64,000 nt of DNA from Anaerolineaceae bacterium (GTDB taxonomy: Bacteria > Chloroflexota > Anaerolineae > Aggregatilineales > Phototrophicaceae), in contig JACKCH010000010.1 of assembly GCA_020634115.1 (NCBI GenBank), positions 806,001 to 870,000 on the forward strand. The letters run 5' to 3'. The position numbers and the translations under genes are program-made. Below the pieces are notes generated by a model. It saw only the letters and a program-made list of their open reading frames with translations. It was not told the origin of the DNA and did not search any database. Positions 30,686 to 40,102 of the stretch are shown one piece after another; position 1 is the first letter of the stretch; each line of letters opens with the position of its first letter.

Positions 30686-32484
30686 TCGCGCACCACGTCA
30701 CGCAGGCCAAGCGGGATATAACCGCTTTCCAGCGCCCGGTTCGCGGCATTGCTGTAATCACTGAACACCTGATTATAGGGAACGGCGACATCGCCTGGTG
30801 CGTTTTCGGCAAATTCGCCCTCTATGGTGGGGGCATCACTCGCGTCCGCTTCCAGAATAATCTGCTCGTCGCTCTGCCCGCCAATGCGACGTGGCGAGAA
30901 AATCGATTCAAACTGCCCTTCACCAGTGCCATCGGGGTTGTTATTGCCCTGAATTGTATTGCCCTGTCCTATGCCTTCGTCCTCACTGCCTGCGCCTCCT
31001 GGTGAATCGCCAGCGGACGCGCCGACGGCATCCGGCGCATTGCCGGGGTTTTGGCCCTGCTGGCTGCCTGATGGGTCAAGCTGCTGTACTTGTCCTTGGC
31101 CGTCCTGGGGCGCACCGGATTGACCAGTTTCTCCCTGACCAGGCAGGCTTTGTGCTGCCCCTTTTTCGTTGTTCTGATCACCCTGCTGGCCGTCCTGTCC
31201 AGGTTGGTTGGCCTGCTGTGGTTGGCCGGAGGTGTTCTGATTCTCAGGTGCGTTCCCTTGTTGGTTGGCGCTGTTTTGCTGTTGGTCACCTTGTTCGGGC
31301 TGTCCCTGCTGGGAAAGCTGCTGTGCCTGCTGTTGAAGCTGCTGCGAACTTTCCTGCAATTGCTGGGCAAGTTCCGCCTGCTGCTGTGCCTGCTGTTGAT
31401 CCTGTTGTAGTTGTTCGCTGGCCTGTTGCAACTGCTGCTGGGCGGCCTGGGTATCGCCCTGCCGCAAACTCTGGGATGCCTGTCCAAGCTGTTGGGCGGC
31501 TTCCGGGTTCGTGGCGGAAAGTTGATTCGCCGCCTGTTGCAGGGCGTTCGCCGCGTTTTGGCGCTGCTCCTCGGACATTTGCGCGGCGTTCTCCGCCAGC
31601 GCGTCGAGCATGTCCGAAACAGACTGCTGCTCCTGCTGGGTTTGTGAATCTTCGGGGTTCAGGTTACGCAGCGACTCAGCGGCGTTTTCCAGTGCCTGAC
31701 GTTCGGCGTTCACCTGTTGGTCGAATAAGTCGGCCTGCTCCTGTAACTGCGATCCGGCTTCGCTCAGGCTGGCGAAGGCCTCCTCGGTGGTCACTTCCGG
31801 GCGTTCCAGGGTGTCCTGGCTGTTTTGCAGCGCCTGAAGCAGCTCGGCCCGTTCTTCATCGGTGAGGGTGGTATCGGCGGCAATCTGCTCGGTGATGTCC
31901 TTGAGGTCATCTACCGTCTCATCCAGCGCCGCCTGCCGCGCCGTGATGGAGGAAATCGCCGTCGCCTGGGGGTTCGGCAGGATCAGCAGCAGGATAAAGG
32001 CGATCAGCAGCGGCAGCGCCGCCACCCACAGTCGCCAGCTATACTGCATTGGGAGTTCTTCTTTGAAGGCCACGCCCTGGGCACGATCCGTCGCATCCTG
32101 TAGCTGGTGGTTAATCAAGGCCTCGTGGGTGTGGATACGCCCTTCCAAGAGTTCGAGCGCCGTAGAGACGCGCTCCTGTAGGCCAAACTGAATATCAAAG
32201 TGCCGGGCAGAGTCCAGGGTGGTACGCCCCCTGAAAAAGGTCAGCAGGAATAACCCGATGATGCTGGCTACGAGGATAGCCACTGTCACCAATAGAAGCT
32301 GATCCGGCAGCAGCAGCGGACGGATGCGGGACACCACGCCGAGCGTCACACCTGCCAACAGCGCGAGCAGCAGGCTGAACGGCAATCGGGCAACGAATCG
32401 CTGCCAGCGCCGCCGCGACTCCCATCGCTGTACCGTCTGGTGAAGCATGATGCCGGGTTCTTGTGTTCGTACCTGTGTTGCCAT
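30649..32484 (-). CDS. Membrane-anchored Gln-rich coiled-coil protein (DUF4175-like)
   Basis: A 611-residue protein. Two or three membrane helices lie within residues 35-180 (PFSLLLALLAGVTLGV; LLVTVAILVASIIGLFLLTF; LWVAALPLLIAFILLLI). Residues 185-300 are predicted coiled coil (TLTDEERAELLQALQNSQDTL). Residues 300-530 are a very Gln/Asn/Gly-rich, low-complexity tail (QQLQQASEQLQQDQQQAQQQ). The last 80 residues are more ordered (RRIGGQSDEQIILEADASDA, YNQVFSDYSNAANRALESGY). This tail matches DUF4175-type proteins found with MoxR/DUF58. It is last in a five- or six-gene leftward unit. Role unknown; probably extracytoplasmic scaffold. Confidence 0.75.
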   Translation of the reverse strand: MATQVRTQEPGIMLHQTVQRWESRRRWQRFVARLPFSLLLALLAGVTLGVVSRIRPLLLPDQLLLVTVAILVASIIGLFLLTFFRGRTTLDSARHFDIQFGLQERVSTALELLEGRIHTHEALINHQLQDATDRAQGVAFKEELPMQYSWRLWVAALPLLIAFILLLILPNPQATAISSITARQAALDETVDDLKDITEQIAADTTLTDEERAELLQALQNSQDTLERPEVTTEEAFASLSEAGSQLQEQADLFDQQVNAERQALENAAESLRNLNPEDSQTQQEQQSVSDMLDALAENAAQMSEEQRQNAANALQQAANQLSATNPEAAQQLGQASQSLRQGDTQAAQQQLQQASEQLQQDQQQAQQQAELAQQLQESSQQLQQQAQQLSQQGQPEQGDQQQNSANQQGNAPENQNTSGQPQQANQPGQDGQQGDQNNEKGAAQSLPGQGETGQSGAPQDGQGQVQQLDPSGSQQGQNPGNAPDAVGASAGDSPGGAGSEDEGIGQGNTIQGNNNPDGTGEGQFESIFSPRRIGGQSDEQIILEADASDAPTIEGEFAENAPGDVAVPYNQVFSDYSNAANRALESGYIPLGLRDVVRDYFASLEPGSGQ

Positions 32485-32553
32485 GCAGAACTGCCTCTTA
32501 TTGGTGCTTTATGATTATCATACCCCAGGAAGCCGCCAGATGTTCGATTTCGG

Positions 32554-33888
32554 CTACTCCTCGATCCGGTGCATCCGGCGGATCGCCAGCACGACCAGCA
32601 CCGCCGCCACCACCAGGTAGATGATGCTGAAGGAAATCCAGGGGGAGATTCGCGGAATCGTGCTGCCATCGCTGGCAAGAGTATGTGCCCAGAAGCCGAC
32701 TTCCTGCTGATTAATGAGTAGACTCTGGGTGGTCAAGGCGGTTGCAATCGGGTTCAGACTCACCATGAGATCGTCAATATAGGTTAGTAGCGCCTCGATC
32801 ACCGGGGATGCCGTGCGAAACCCGCCGGTCAGGATATTTACCACAATGGTGATGACCAGTGGCGCGGCAAATGTGGCGACCAACGTGGTGGTATAGGTGC
32901 GGACACTAGCGGCTAAGGTACGGTTGGCGACGGCGGAGAAGAAAATCCCAACTGTACCGAGCGCGATCCCCGTTACGGTGAGAATAACGAACGAGATGAT
33001 AATCTCCAATTCGGTGACGCCGCCGAATAGGAAGGCGATACTTTGCAGCGGGATGGCGGCGAACAGCAGCAGCAGCACGTAGGCCAGCGCCGACTCTAGT
33101 TTGCCGATGACGAAGGATGGCCCGGAAAGCAGCGTCGTTTGCAGCAGGTCGTAGGTCTGCCGTTCGCGCTCACCGGTAATCGCGCCCGCTGTGAAGGCCG
33201 GGGCGATGAAGATAATCAACATCAACTCAATGCCGACAATCCCCATGAACAGCACCCGCCCGACTTCACCCGCCGCCGCCGAACCGGTGGCACGACTGGC
33301 CGGGGTATAGGCCAGGTAAAGGAGCGCGGTGAATCCGCTCATCAGTCCCAGGTAGACGGTCAGCACTACAAACGCCCGCGCCCCACGCATCCTGCCGCGC
33401 AGTTCCTTGAGCATCACCGGGTTCAGACGGAAGGCCCGCAGGTCACGCCCGACGACCAACCCCGCCCAGAAGGATGCCACAATCGTCACCAGTCCAGGTG
33501 TGAATCCTAGTGCCAGCACTCCTGCCAGATTGACCAGTACCAGCAGCCACGCGCCGATCATCCCCCAGATTTCACGGGCGACGACGCCGACCATCAGCAC
33601 CAGCAAGGCGCTGATATTCAACTGCACCAGCAAGGCGACTCCGGCGACGGCTGCATCGTCCGCGCCGGTGGTGCGCCCCAGGAGTAATTGGTGGAGCGTC
33701 GGGAACAGGTTGGAAAATGCCCCTGATCCACCCAGCAGCGCCAGCACGAGAATCAACCCGACGATAACGCCATTGGCAATCGCGCCCCAGCGCAGCACGG
33801 CGGCAGCCCGTCCCAACCGCTGTTCACGCGGGTCAACCGTCTCTTCGGTGAGGTGTATTTCTTGCAGAGGGATGCTTTCCTGTGCCAT
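32554..33888 (-). CDS. ABC-2 type transporter permease
   Basis: A 444-residue membrane protein with about eleven helices. The stretch from residue 170 (RARAFVVLTVYLGLMSG-like) through FTAGAITGERERQTYDLLQTTLLSG and IGKLESALAYVLLLLFAAIP is typical of ABC-2 export permeases. The first third contains extra helices not seen in short permeases. Its ATPase is at 34517-35473. The gene order is ATPase, ArsC-like, small membrane protein, permease, Gln-rich protein. Confidence 0.88.
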   Translation of the reverse strand: MAQESIPLQEIHLTEETVDPREQRLGRAAAVLRWGAIANGVIVGLILVLALLGGSGAFSNLFPTLHQLLLGRTTGADDAAVAGVALLVQLNISALLVLMVGVVAREIWGMIGAWLLVLVNLAGVLALGFTPGLVTIVASFWAGLVVGRDLRAFRLNPVMLKELRGRMRGARAFVVLTVYLGLMSGFTALLYLAYTPASRATGSAAAGEVGRVLFMGIVGIELMLIIFIAPAFTAGAITGERERQTYDLLQTTLLSGPSFVIGKLESALAYVLLLLFAAIPLQSIAFLFGGVTELEIIISFVILTVTGIALGTVGIFFSAVANRTLAASVRTYTTTLVATFAAPLVITIVVNILTGGFRTASPVIEALLTYIDDLMVSLNPIATALTTQSLLINQQEVGFWAHTLASDGSTIPRISPWISFSIIYLVVAAVLVVLAIRRMHRIEE

Positions 33889-33897
33889 GCGCCGTCC

Positions 33898-34080
33898 TTA
33901 CCCTTGCGTGTGGATGTTGTTGCCAAAACCAATCAGAAAATTGCCAAACACGACCTTGTTATTGTTCCACGCGCCGATGCCGCCCAGCAGGTTGCCGCGT
34001 AGTAGCAGCCCGACAACGATACCCGCGATGAAAACCAGCAACACTAGCCGGGTCTTATCGTGTGAATCCTCTGAAGTCAT
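33898..34080 (-). CDS. Small membrane protein
   Basis: A 60-residue peptide with AGGA about 8 nt before its ATG, overlapping the end region of the ArsC-like gene. One helix covers residues 12-28 (LVLLVFIAGIVVGLLL). The tail is Asn/Gly-rich (GAWNNNKVVFGNFLIGFGNN). No family recognised. Its tight spacing (9 nt before the permease, 3 nt after ArsC) supports a real gene in the export operon. Confidence 0.65.
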   Translation of the reverse strand: MTSEDSHDKTRLVLLVFIAGIVVGLLLRGNLLGGIGAWNNNKVVFGNFLIGFGNNIHTQG

Positions 34081-34083
34081 CCG

Positions 34084-34515
34084 TTACATCCTTTCATCTG
34101 CTATGGTGTCTAGCAGCGGGAGTACCCGCCGCACCATATCGTCGCGCACCTGACGATACACCGCCAGAACTTCCTCCGGCGTGCCGGTGGCGTTCGCTGG
34201 GTCGGGGAAACTGACATGTTCGCGCCGTCCTTGTCCCGGCCAGACCGGGCAGACCTCGGCAGCATGGTCGCAGACGGTGATGACGAGATCAAAATCCTGA
34301 CCGATATACTCGTTAATATGCTGCGGCGTCCCTTTGTGTTGAATGCCAGTTTCGGCCAGCACTGCCAGCGCATTCGGGTTGACGGCTTTCTCCGGGTGTG
34401 ACCCGGCGCTGAAGGCCTGCCACTGCCCGCCGCGTTGGGCGTTGATGAGCGCCTCGCCCATCTGTGAACGGCACGAATTCCCGGTGCAAACGACCAGCAC
34501 TCGTAAAGGTGTCAA
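34084..34515 (-). CDS. ArsC-type arsenate reductase / low-MW phosphatase-fold protein
   Basis: A 143-residue protein of the thioredoxin-linked arsenate reductase branch of LMW protein tyrosine phosphatases. The P-loop is CTGNSCRSQ (C10-x5-R16). Redox cysteines lie in ITVCDHAAEVCPVWPG, and the acid loop is SFPDPANATGT. These favour arsenate reductase over tyrosine phosphatase. There is no arsR, arsB or acr3 nearby; instead the gene is inside an ABC export operon, with only 1 nt from the ATPase stop. The role in that context is open. Confidence 0.88.
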   Translation of the reverse strand: MTPLRVLVVCTGNSCRSQMGEALINAQRGGQWQAFSAGSHPEKAVNPNALAVLAETGIQHKGTPQHINEYIGQDFDLVITVCDHAAEVCPVWPGQGRREHVSFPDPANATGTPEEVLAVYRQVRDDMVRRVLPLLDTIADERM

Positions 34516-34516
34516 C

Positions 34517-35473
34517 CTACGTCACCATCCCTTTGGTCACGCGCATGAACATGGCTTCCAGGTCTTTCGTTTCCTCCGTGAAGCCCAACACGGCGATTCC
34601 GGCGGTGTGTAATCCCTGGTTGAGCGCCGCGACGCCATCATCATCGCCTGTGAAATCAATTCGCACCCGCGAACGCCCGCTTTTTGGCTCGATTACGCTG
34701 GCGCTCACGACACCATTCATGCCACTGACCAGCGATTTCACCCGGTCTGCTGCTTCCTGGTCACGGATGGTCACGACAATCTCGCGGTGGGGCATGAGTT
34801 GGCTGCGCATGTCATCCATGTTGCCCTGGGCGACCATTTGCCCAGCTTCGATGATGCCAATGTGGGTACAGATTTCGCTCACGTCCGCCAAAATATGCGA
34901 TGAGAAGAAAATCGTTTTGCCCATTTTGGCGAGTTCAACCAGCAGTTCCCGGATTTCAACACGGGCGCGGGGGTCTAGCCCGGAGGCCGGTTCATCTAAA
35001 ATCAGAATCTGCGGGTCATGTGCCAGCGTGCGTGCCAGCGACAGGCGCTGTTTCATGCCCCGGCTGAGTTTATCCACCATATCGTCGCGGCGGTGGCTGA
35101 GGTCAACCAACTCCAGCAGGTCATCAATCAGCCCCCGGCGCGTATTTTCGGGGATATCGTAGCAGGCGGCAAAGAAATCCAGGTACTCCCACACGCGCAT
35201 ATCGTCATACACGCCAAACTCGTCGGGCATGTAGCCAATCGCCCGCCGTACTGCACGCGGTTCTTGCGTCACGGAATGACCGGCGACCCAGGCCTGCCCC
35301 TCGGTAGGGCGGGTGAGTGTCGTGAGCATCCGCATGGTGGTGGTTTTGCCCGCGCCATTCGGCCCCACGAACCCGTATATCGAGCCAACCGGCACTTCCA
35401 GTGACAGACCGCTCACCGCGTCAAATTTACCGTAGCGTTTCTTCAGGTTTTGAGTTTCGATAATCAATTCCAT
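34517..35473 (-). CDS. ABC transporter ATP-binding protein
   Basis: A 318-residue ATPase of the ABC-2 export type. Walker A GPNGAGKTTTMRM (about residue 39), Q-loop near GYMPDEFGVYDDMRVWEYL, signature LSRGMKQRLSLARTLA, Walker B ILILDEPASGLD, and H-loop in FFSSHILADVSEI. The C-terminal 90 residues are the extra domain typical of GldA/NatA-like ATPases. It works with the permease at 32554. Confidence 0.95.
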   Translation of the reverse strand: MELIIETQNLKKRYGKFDAVSGLSLEVPVGSIYGFVGPNGAGKTTTMRMLTTLTRPTEGQAWVAGHSVTQEPRAVRRAIGYMPDEFGVYDDMRVWEYLDFFAACYDIPENTRRGLIDDLLELVDLSHRRDDMVDKLSRGMKQRLSLARTLAHDPQILILDEPASGLDPRARVEIRELLVELAKMGKTIFFSSHILADVSEICTHIGIIEAGQMVAQGNMDDMRSQLMPHREIVVTIRDQEAADRVKSLVSGMNGVVSASVIEPKSGRSRVRIDFTGDDDGVAALNQGLHTAGIAVLGFTEETKDLEAMFMRVTKGMVT

Positions 35474-35589
35474 ACGTGCTTTATTCTCCTGCCTGCCTTT
35501 TTCCTGCCCTGAGGCGCACCGCCGTGCGCCCTATTTTACTGTGACTCTGTAGCGGCAACCCGGTTTGATTGCCCGACTTATTTTTGTAA

Positions 35590-38076
35590 CTAAAATCGCC
35601 CGCGCTGCTCAATTGTCATATCCTGAATCCGCACAAAGCCGCCAGCATCGTCCGCCACGATGCGCACCTCAACGGCATTATTCGGCCCCAGGTAGGGTGT
35701 GGGGTGGTTAATCGTTAGCTGGCTGGTATTGATAAACCGGATCGTCTCCCATACGCCGGTATCCCAATTCCACAGGTCAATCGGCATGTTCCGTCCGGTA
35801 CGGGAATTATGGTCAATATCAATCGTGAATTCATCTACCTGCGCCAACACATGTCCGGGCAAGGGTGTATAGCGTAAAACGGTCTCATCACCCGGTTGCA
35901 GCGAGAGACCAATCGGTGTATCGGTATTGCCCCCGACATTCGAGAGGGAAACCCAGGTGAACTGATCGCCAGTGATGAGAACCTGCTGGGTGGGTGGGGT
36001 GAATTCGATCTCCAGTTCGGTTAGGTAAAGGGTCGTATCTACTGAACCCCAATCCGTATCCGGGACGGTTATATCCAGCGGTGCGCCGTCCGCCCAGGCC
36101 GCCAAATAAGCACGATCACCGCGCCCGGTTGTGCCGTAAGCGTCGGTCATGAGGGCTTCCAGGAACAGGCGACGGCGATAGGCTTCCTGTTCGGCAACCG
36201 AATTGCCAACACCCCGGAACACATCACGATCTGTCAGGAATGCTTCACCCAGGATATCGCGGGTGGTCTGGTCGGTGCGATCCTGGTAGGCTCGATACCC
36301 GAATAACGTGGTGAATCCGCCGGGTGCATAAGCGATTGGCGCGGGAGATGGCAGGTCTTCACCGGGCAGTGTAAGTTGAAATGTAGCGATTTCGCCAGGG
36401 GCGAGCGGTTCGGTAAACCGGTAAGTCTGGCCGCGTGCCAGCACCACTGCGTCATGAAGCGTCTGGTCGGTGTCGTTGCGGACTGAACCGCGCAGCGTCA
36501 TCTGTCGCCCGTCATCTGTATACAATAATCGGGCGCTGCCGCTGATCTCCGGGCGCGGGAGTGCCCCGCTACTGTAAAAGCTGGCGATGAAACTGGCGTC
36601 TACCGAAAAATCGTTGGCGCTGAAAACCGCACCTTCGGCAATATCAGTGCTGTTTTGCAGGTTGCCCGCGATGAGGGTATTATCAATTGTCCGGGAAATC
36701 GGGTGTAAAAATTCGCCGTCTGGCAGAGTGAAACTGTATTGAGCGCGGCGTGGCGAAAGCAGGCCGATGAGCGTCTTCGCCTGCGCCTGTTCGACATCCG
36801 ACCAGGACTGCACCACTGCGATCCGGCTGAACGTGACATTCGTGCCGCGCAAATTAAACCCGATTGTCCACGCCACCACACTGAACACGACAATCAGGAT
36901 GGGAATGGTCGCCCAGGCCAGTTCGCGGCGGTTCAGGCGGTTGAGGATGGCATAGTTCACCGGGCCGATGAGGACGATGTATAGTGTTAGAAAGCCCAGC
37001 AGCGGCAGAATATCCGGCAGCAGATTCACGCCGGGTAGGATATTGGTGGCAGTGGCGGCCTGATCCCATTCGGTAATCGGATACGCCCAGCTTGGATGCG
37101 GATTCACGGAGCTAATCAGTGCCAACCAGAGATCGGTCAGCCCGGCCCAACTGCGGAGTGGTTGGATATTTGGGTCGGCTGCCAGGTAATCCACGGTGCC
37201 ATCCCCGTACCCGCGCCGGGCAATCAGCGGGGAACCGCCACTGTTGACAAGCGACCATCCCCCCGGTTGTAGCGTGCTGTTGGTCAGTACAGTTTGCCCG
37301 TTCAGGCTGTTCGGGCGCTGCTTTGACCAGTCCATGAGGACGTTCAGGTTATCTACGGTCTGATTATCCTGCGGGATAACGGGGAGCAGGTCGGTGAATC
37401 CGGCGGCGGTAGCCTGCCAGTTCGGGCCGCCCGTGACGATCAGATGCCCGCCATTCGCCACCCAATCGGCAATTGCCTCCCGCTGTCCACTGGTGAGCGT
37501 GCCGCTGTCTATGTCGCTGAATAACATGACATCCACCGAGTCGAGCGCCATCACCTTATCAGGGATATGGTCTACCTGCCAGTTGGCTTGAAAGGCGCTG
37601 TAGCTCCCGGCGCGGACGCCGGTTAAGTCCACCGTGCCGGATGCGGCCTGACTGACCACTACATAAAGCTGGTCGCGGGGTTGGATACCCCGCAGCGCGA
37701 CTTCCTGTGAACTCATGACGAGATCATCATTCCCGATGAATTCGACCCGAACCCGACTGGCGATGCTGCGTGGGACGATGTAGAGATAAACCGTCTTGCG
37801 CGTGCCGCTCGGCAGGCTGACAGGTGTGCTGAAGGTGGAGCTGACGGCGTTGATGGAGGTTTCCGGGCGTACTACGAGCTGCCCTTCAATGTCCTCGCCG
37901 TTATTGTCTACCTGGATGCGCAGTGGCAGCCAGTGGCCTTCCCGGAAGTAGCCGTCATATCCGGCGCTGACCGCGATTTCAACCAGGTTTTCCAGTGCCT
38001 GCTGGGCCGGTGGGGCGAACCCGGCGAGCAGGGCGATCATCAACACAGCACTTAACAGTCGTTTTAGTTTCCGCAT
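35590..38076 (-). CDS. Large membrane protein with extracellular amidotransferase-like domain
   Basis: 828 residues. The signal peptide is residues 1-27 (LLSAVLMIALLAGFAPPAQQA). Residues 30-140 are beta-sandwich-like. Residues 150-260 have a class I glutamine-amidotransferase-like fold (SDIDSGTLTSGQREAIADWV, ANGGHLIVTGGP) without an evident catalytic Cys. Residues 365-435 have two membrane helices (LLPLLGFLTLYIVLIGPVNY; IPILIVVFSVVAWTIGF). The remainder is beta-rich. It lies 116 nt before the ABC ATPase and on the same strand. Probably a cell-surface component of the exporter, as seen with Gld-type ABC systems; function inferred only from context. Confidence 0.75.
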   Translation of the reverse strand: MRKLKRLLSAVLMIALLAGFAPPAQQALENLVEIAVSAGYDGYFREGHWLPLRIQVDNNGEDIEGQLVVRPETSINAVSSTFSTPVSLPSGTRKTVYLYIVPRSIASRVRVEFIGNDDLVMSSQEVALRGIQPRDQLYVVVSQAASGTVDLTGVRAGSYSAFQANWQVDHIPDKVMALDSVDVMLFSDIDSGTLTSGQREAIADWVANGGHLIVTGGPNWQATAAGFTDLLPVIPQDNQTVDNLNVLMDWSKQRPNSLNGQTVLTNSTLQPGGWSLVNSGGSPLIARRGYGDGTVDYLAADPNIQPLRSWAGLTDLWLALISSVNPHPSWAYPITEWDQAATATNILPGVNLLPDILPLLGFLTLYIVLIGPVNYAILNRLNRRELAWATIPILIVVFSVVAWTIGFNLRGTNVTFSRIAVVQSWSDVEQAQAKTLIGLLSPRRAQYSFTLPDGEFLHPISRTIDNTLIAGNLQNSTDIAEGAVFSANDFSVDASFIASFYSSGALPRPEISGSARLLYTDDGRQMTLRGSVRNDTDQTLHDAVVLARGQTYRFTEPLAPGEIATFQLTLPGEDLPSPAPIAYAPGGFTTLFGYRAYQDRTDQTTRDILGEAFLTDRDVFRGVGNSVAEQEAYRRRLFLEALMTDAYGTTGRGDRAYLAAWADGAPLDITVPDTDWGSVDTTLYLTELEIEFTPPTQQVLITGDQFTWVSLSNVGGNTDTPIGLSLQPGDETVLRYTPLPGHVLAQVDEFTIDIDHNSRTGRNMPIDLWNWDTGVWETIRFINTSQLTINHPTPYLGPNNAVEVRIVADDAGGFVRIQDMTIEQRGRF

Positions 38077-38114
38077 CAGTATTTAGTCATCAGTCGTCAG
38101 TTATCGGTTGTCAG
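38077..38114. repeat. Heptamer repeat block
   Basis: Units such as TAGTCAT, CAGTCGT, CAGTTAT, CGGTTGT directly precede the 828-residue protein gene. Confidence 0.65.
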
Positions 38115-38273
38115 AAAAAGCCGTGTCAGCAGGTTATGGAATAATACCTGCGCATTGTCGAACATCATCCATAAATGCGGATCGCATTCGTATTTTGATT
38201 GAACAAACGCCCACCGACTGCTTATAAGTATCGCGTAACTGGCGTCTGGGTTCAATCCATCCTCATGGCTGGC

Positions 38274-39596
38274 TCATATTGAAGCCAACGCCTGCTGCGC
38301 CGCCAACCGCCCGATTTCCACCGCGTAGTTGGTGCCACGATCCCAGGGGTACACCTGACTCATGCTGGCCCAGTACAGGCCGGGAAACGGCGTCTGGATG
38401 GCCGGGATGTGTTCACTGTGGTTGATTCCTGGTACGGGTTGGGCGTAGGGAGCGCGAAAGACCCAGTGCGCCCGCACCCAATCCGGTTTGAAGTCCGGGT
38501 TAAACTGTGACAGCACGCTGATAAACCGTTCCGCCAGCGCAGCTTCGCTCAACTGGAAATACTCATGGTCTGCCGGGATGTAATCCCCACAGTATACCAG
38601 GACATCCCCGTTATAGTGGGCCTTGTCCATCCAGTTCGTATGCTCGACCAGTGCCAGGAACGGGAACGGTGTCGCATGTTTATCCGCCGTTGTCGCGGGC
38701 AGGTTGAGCCAGTACGTGCCGTCCGTCAGCAGTGACTTATTGAGTGCCAGCACCACGCAGACCGCGCCGATGCTGCTCAGGTTGGCGATTTTCTGGCCGT
38801 AGGGCGTCTCCCGCAGTCCGGGTACAGCCCGCAGCATGAACCCCGGCGAGGCGGTGCTGATGATTTTATCGAATACCTGTGTTTCACTGTTCACGGTCAG
38901 GGTGGGCTGGCCGTCCTGCTGGCCGATAGCCTCAATCGGTGTACTCAGGTGGATGACCGCGCCGCGTTCGCGGATGGCGTCCGCCAGCGCATTCAGGAAC
39001 GCCTGGAAACCGCCCTGGAATGTCCCTAGTTTCAACGTGCGTTTGTAAATCCGCGCCCACATCCAGGCCATATTGACTTCCTGGTAACGTTCGCCAAATT
39101 TGCCGATCAGCAGTGGGCGGAACAGCTTGTTGTAGGCTTCCGTCCCCAGGTAGCGGGTGAACCATTCGTGTGCCGTGATTTTTTCCAGGGGTTTCCAGTT
39201 GCGGGTGAGTTTGAGGTACACGCCCACCAGCGCCAGTCGCAGTTTGGCGAGGGGCGAAATCGGCAAAAACAGCGCGGAAAGCGAGATTTCCGAACGAACG
39301 ATTTTGCCATCCATCCAATAGCTGGTTTTGGGGCGGGGAAACAGTACCTTGTCACTCTGGCCGATCTCTGCGATGAGTTGGAGCATGTCCGCGTCGGTTT
39401 CAAACCAGTGATGATAGTATTTTTCCAGCGACCAGTCCCAGGACGGGTCACGGAAGCCCGCCGCCAGCCCGCCGACTCCCGCTTCCGCTTCGTAGAGCGT
39501 GACATGATGCCCGGCGTTGACGCAATCCCAGGCAGCAGCCATGCCCGCCACGCCCGCGCCGATAATGCCGATGTTCAGTTGGTGGTGTTCAGTCAT
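38274..39596 (-). CDS. FAD-dependent amine oxidase / protoporphyrinogen-oxidase-like protein
   Basis: A 440-residue flavoprotein. The dinucleotide-binding motif is near the N-terminus: IGIIGAGVAGMAAAWDCVNAGH (GxGxxG), then LYEAEAGVGGLAAGF. The substrate domain holds SLEKYYHHWFETD and FGERYQEVNMAWMWARIYKR, and the C-terminal FAD end is PGLYWASMSQVYPWDRGTNYAVEIGR. This pattern fits the group linked with surface polysaccharide clusters rather than heme synthesis. ATG 39596 is chosen; in-frame starts upstream add residues lacking similarity. Substrate unknown. Confidence 0.85.
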   Translation of the reverse strand: MTEHHQLNIGIIGAGVAGMAAAWDCVNAGHHVTLYEAEAGVGGLAAGFRDPSWDWSLEKYYHHWFETDADMLQLIAEIGQSDKVLFPRPKTSYWMDGKIVRSEISLSALFLPISPLAKLRLALVGVYLKLTRNWKPLEKITAHEWFTRYLGTEAYNKLFRPLLIGKFGERYQEVNMAWMWARIYKRTLKLGTFQGGFQAFLNALADAIRERGAVIHLSTPIEAIGQQDGQPTLTVNSETQVFDKIISTASPGFMLRAVPGLRETPYGQKIANLSSIGAVCVVLALNKSLLTDGTYWLNLPATTADKHATPFPFLALVEHTNWMDKAHYNGDVLVYCGDYIPADHEYFQLSEAALAERFISVLSQFNPDFKPDWVRAHWVFRAPYAQPVPGINHSEHIPAIQTPFPGLYWASMSQVYPWDRGTNYAVEIGRLAAQQALASI

Positions 39597-39854
39597 CAGA
39601 AGTTTTTGTCCTGCCGGTGGTTGGCGAATGAATCCCATACGTTCATTATACACGAGCAAGGCGTGAATTTCGGAAATTCATCAGGCGAAATGGGTTATAC
39701 TGGCTGATTTTTCGGCTTGCGCCTATACTAGAGAGAGAAAGAACAATTAGCCGGGGGGCAAGGTTCAGGAATGCGTGGCCTTGCCCCTTGTGGTGTCTGT
39801 CAAAGTTGTCAGTGGCAGGGCAACCGCATCAAAATGGAAAATTCATATTTATGT

Positions 39855-40002
39855 ACGCTTTTTTTACCCCCTCTAAATCTCCCCCGCCAGCAGGGGAGAC
39901 TTGTTGGTTCTGCTTGACCGACTCCCTCCCCGTTTGCGGGGAGGGCTGGGGAGGGGTCAGAAAAAGCTGTCTTGTATAGAATAAATCGGATGCAATCGCC
40001 CT
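39855..40002. repeat. Dispersed palindromic repeat A, copy 2
   Basis: Matches 1391-1535 from ACGC-T-run through CTCTAAATCTCCCCCGCC to GATGCAATCGCCCT. About 38 kb separates the copies, both in the upstream region of a rightward gene (AOR; PBP2-like). Confidence 0.75.
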
Positions 40003-40055
40003 GCGACAGAACCTGCTTGTTTGTACTGGATTGGCCCATAAGCCAACACCCTATC

Positions 40056-40080
40056 TACTGACAACTGACGACTGAAAACG
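40056..40080. repeat. Heptamer repeat block
   Basis: CTGACAACTGACGACTGAAA, the reverse-complement version of the CAGTTTT/CAGTCGT units, 23 nt before the PBP2-like gene. Confidence 0.65.
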
Positions 40081-40102
40081 ATTCATTGTAAGGTGTGTAG
40101 AC

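Larger units (their letters stand above)
39597..40102. other. Divergent intergenic region with repeats
   Basis: 506 nt. Contents: a 9-bp inverted repeat GGGGCAAGG/CCTTGCCCC (39755-39787), the second copy of repeat A (39855-40002) and a heptamer block (40056-40080). TATACT boxes at 39696 and 39724 are possible -10 elements with poor -35 partners. No gene was recognised. Confidence 0.55.

Noticed and set aside
31050..31800. Dense CTG/TTG-rich repeats that might suggest a CRISPR array or microsatellite
   Set aside because: They are the reverse complement of Gln codons in one continuous reading frame; spacing is irregular and no spacers exist.
34084..34515. Arsenic-resistance operon
   Set aside because: Only the ArsC-like gene is present; no regulator or arsenite exporter lies in the window.
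38274..39596. Heme-pathway protoporphyrinogen oxidase (hemG/hemY)
   Set aside because: The FAD frame fits the superfamily, but no heme genes are near and the middle region resembles polysaccharide-linked relatives more.
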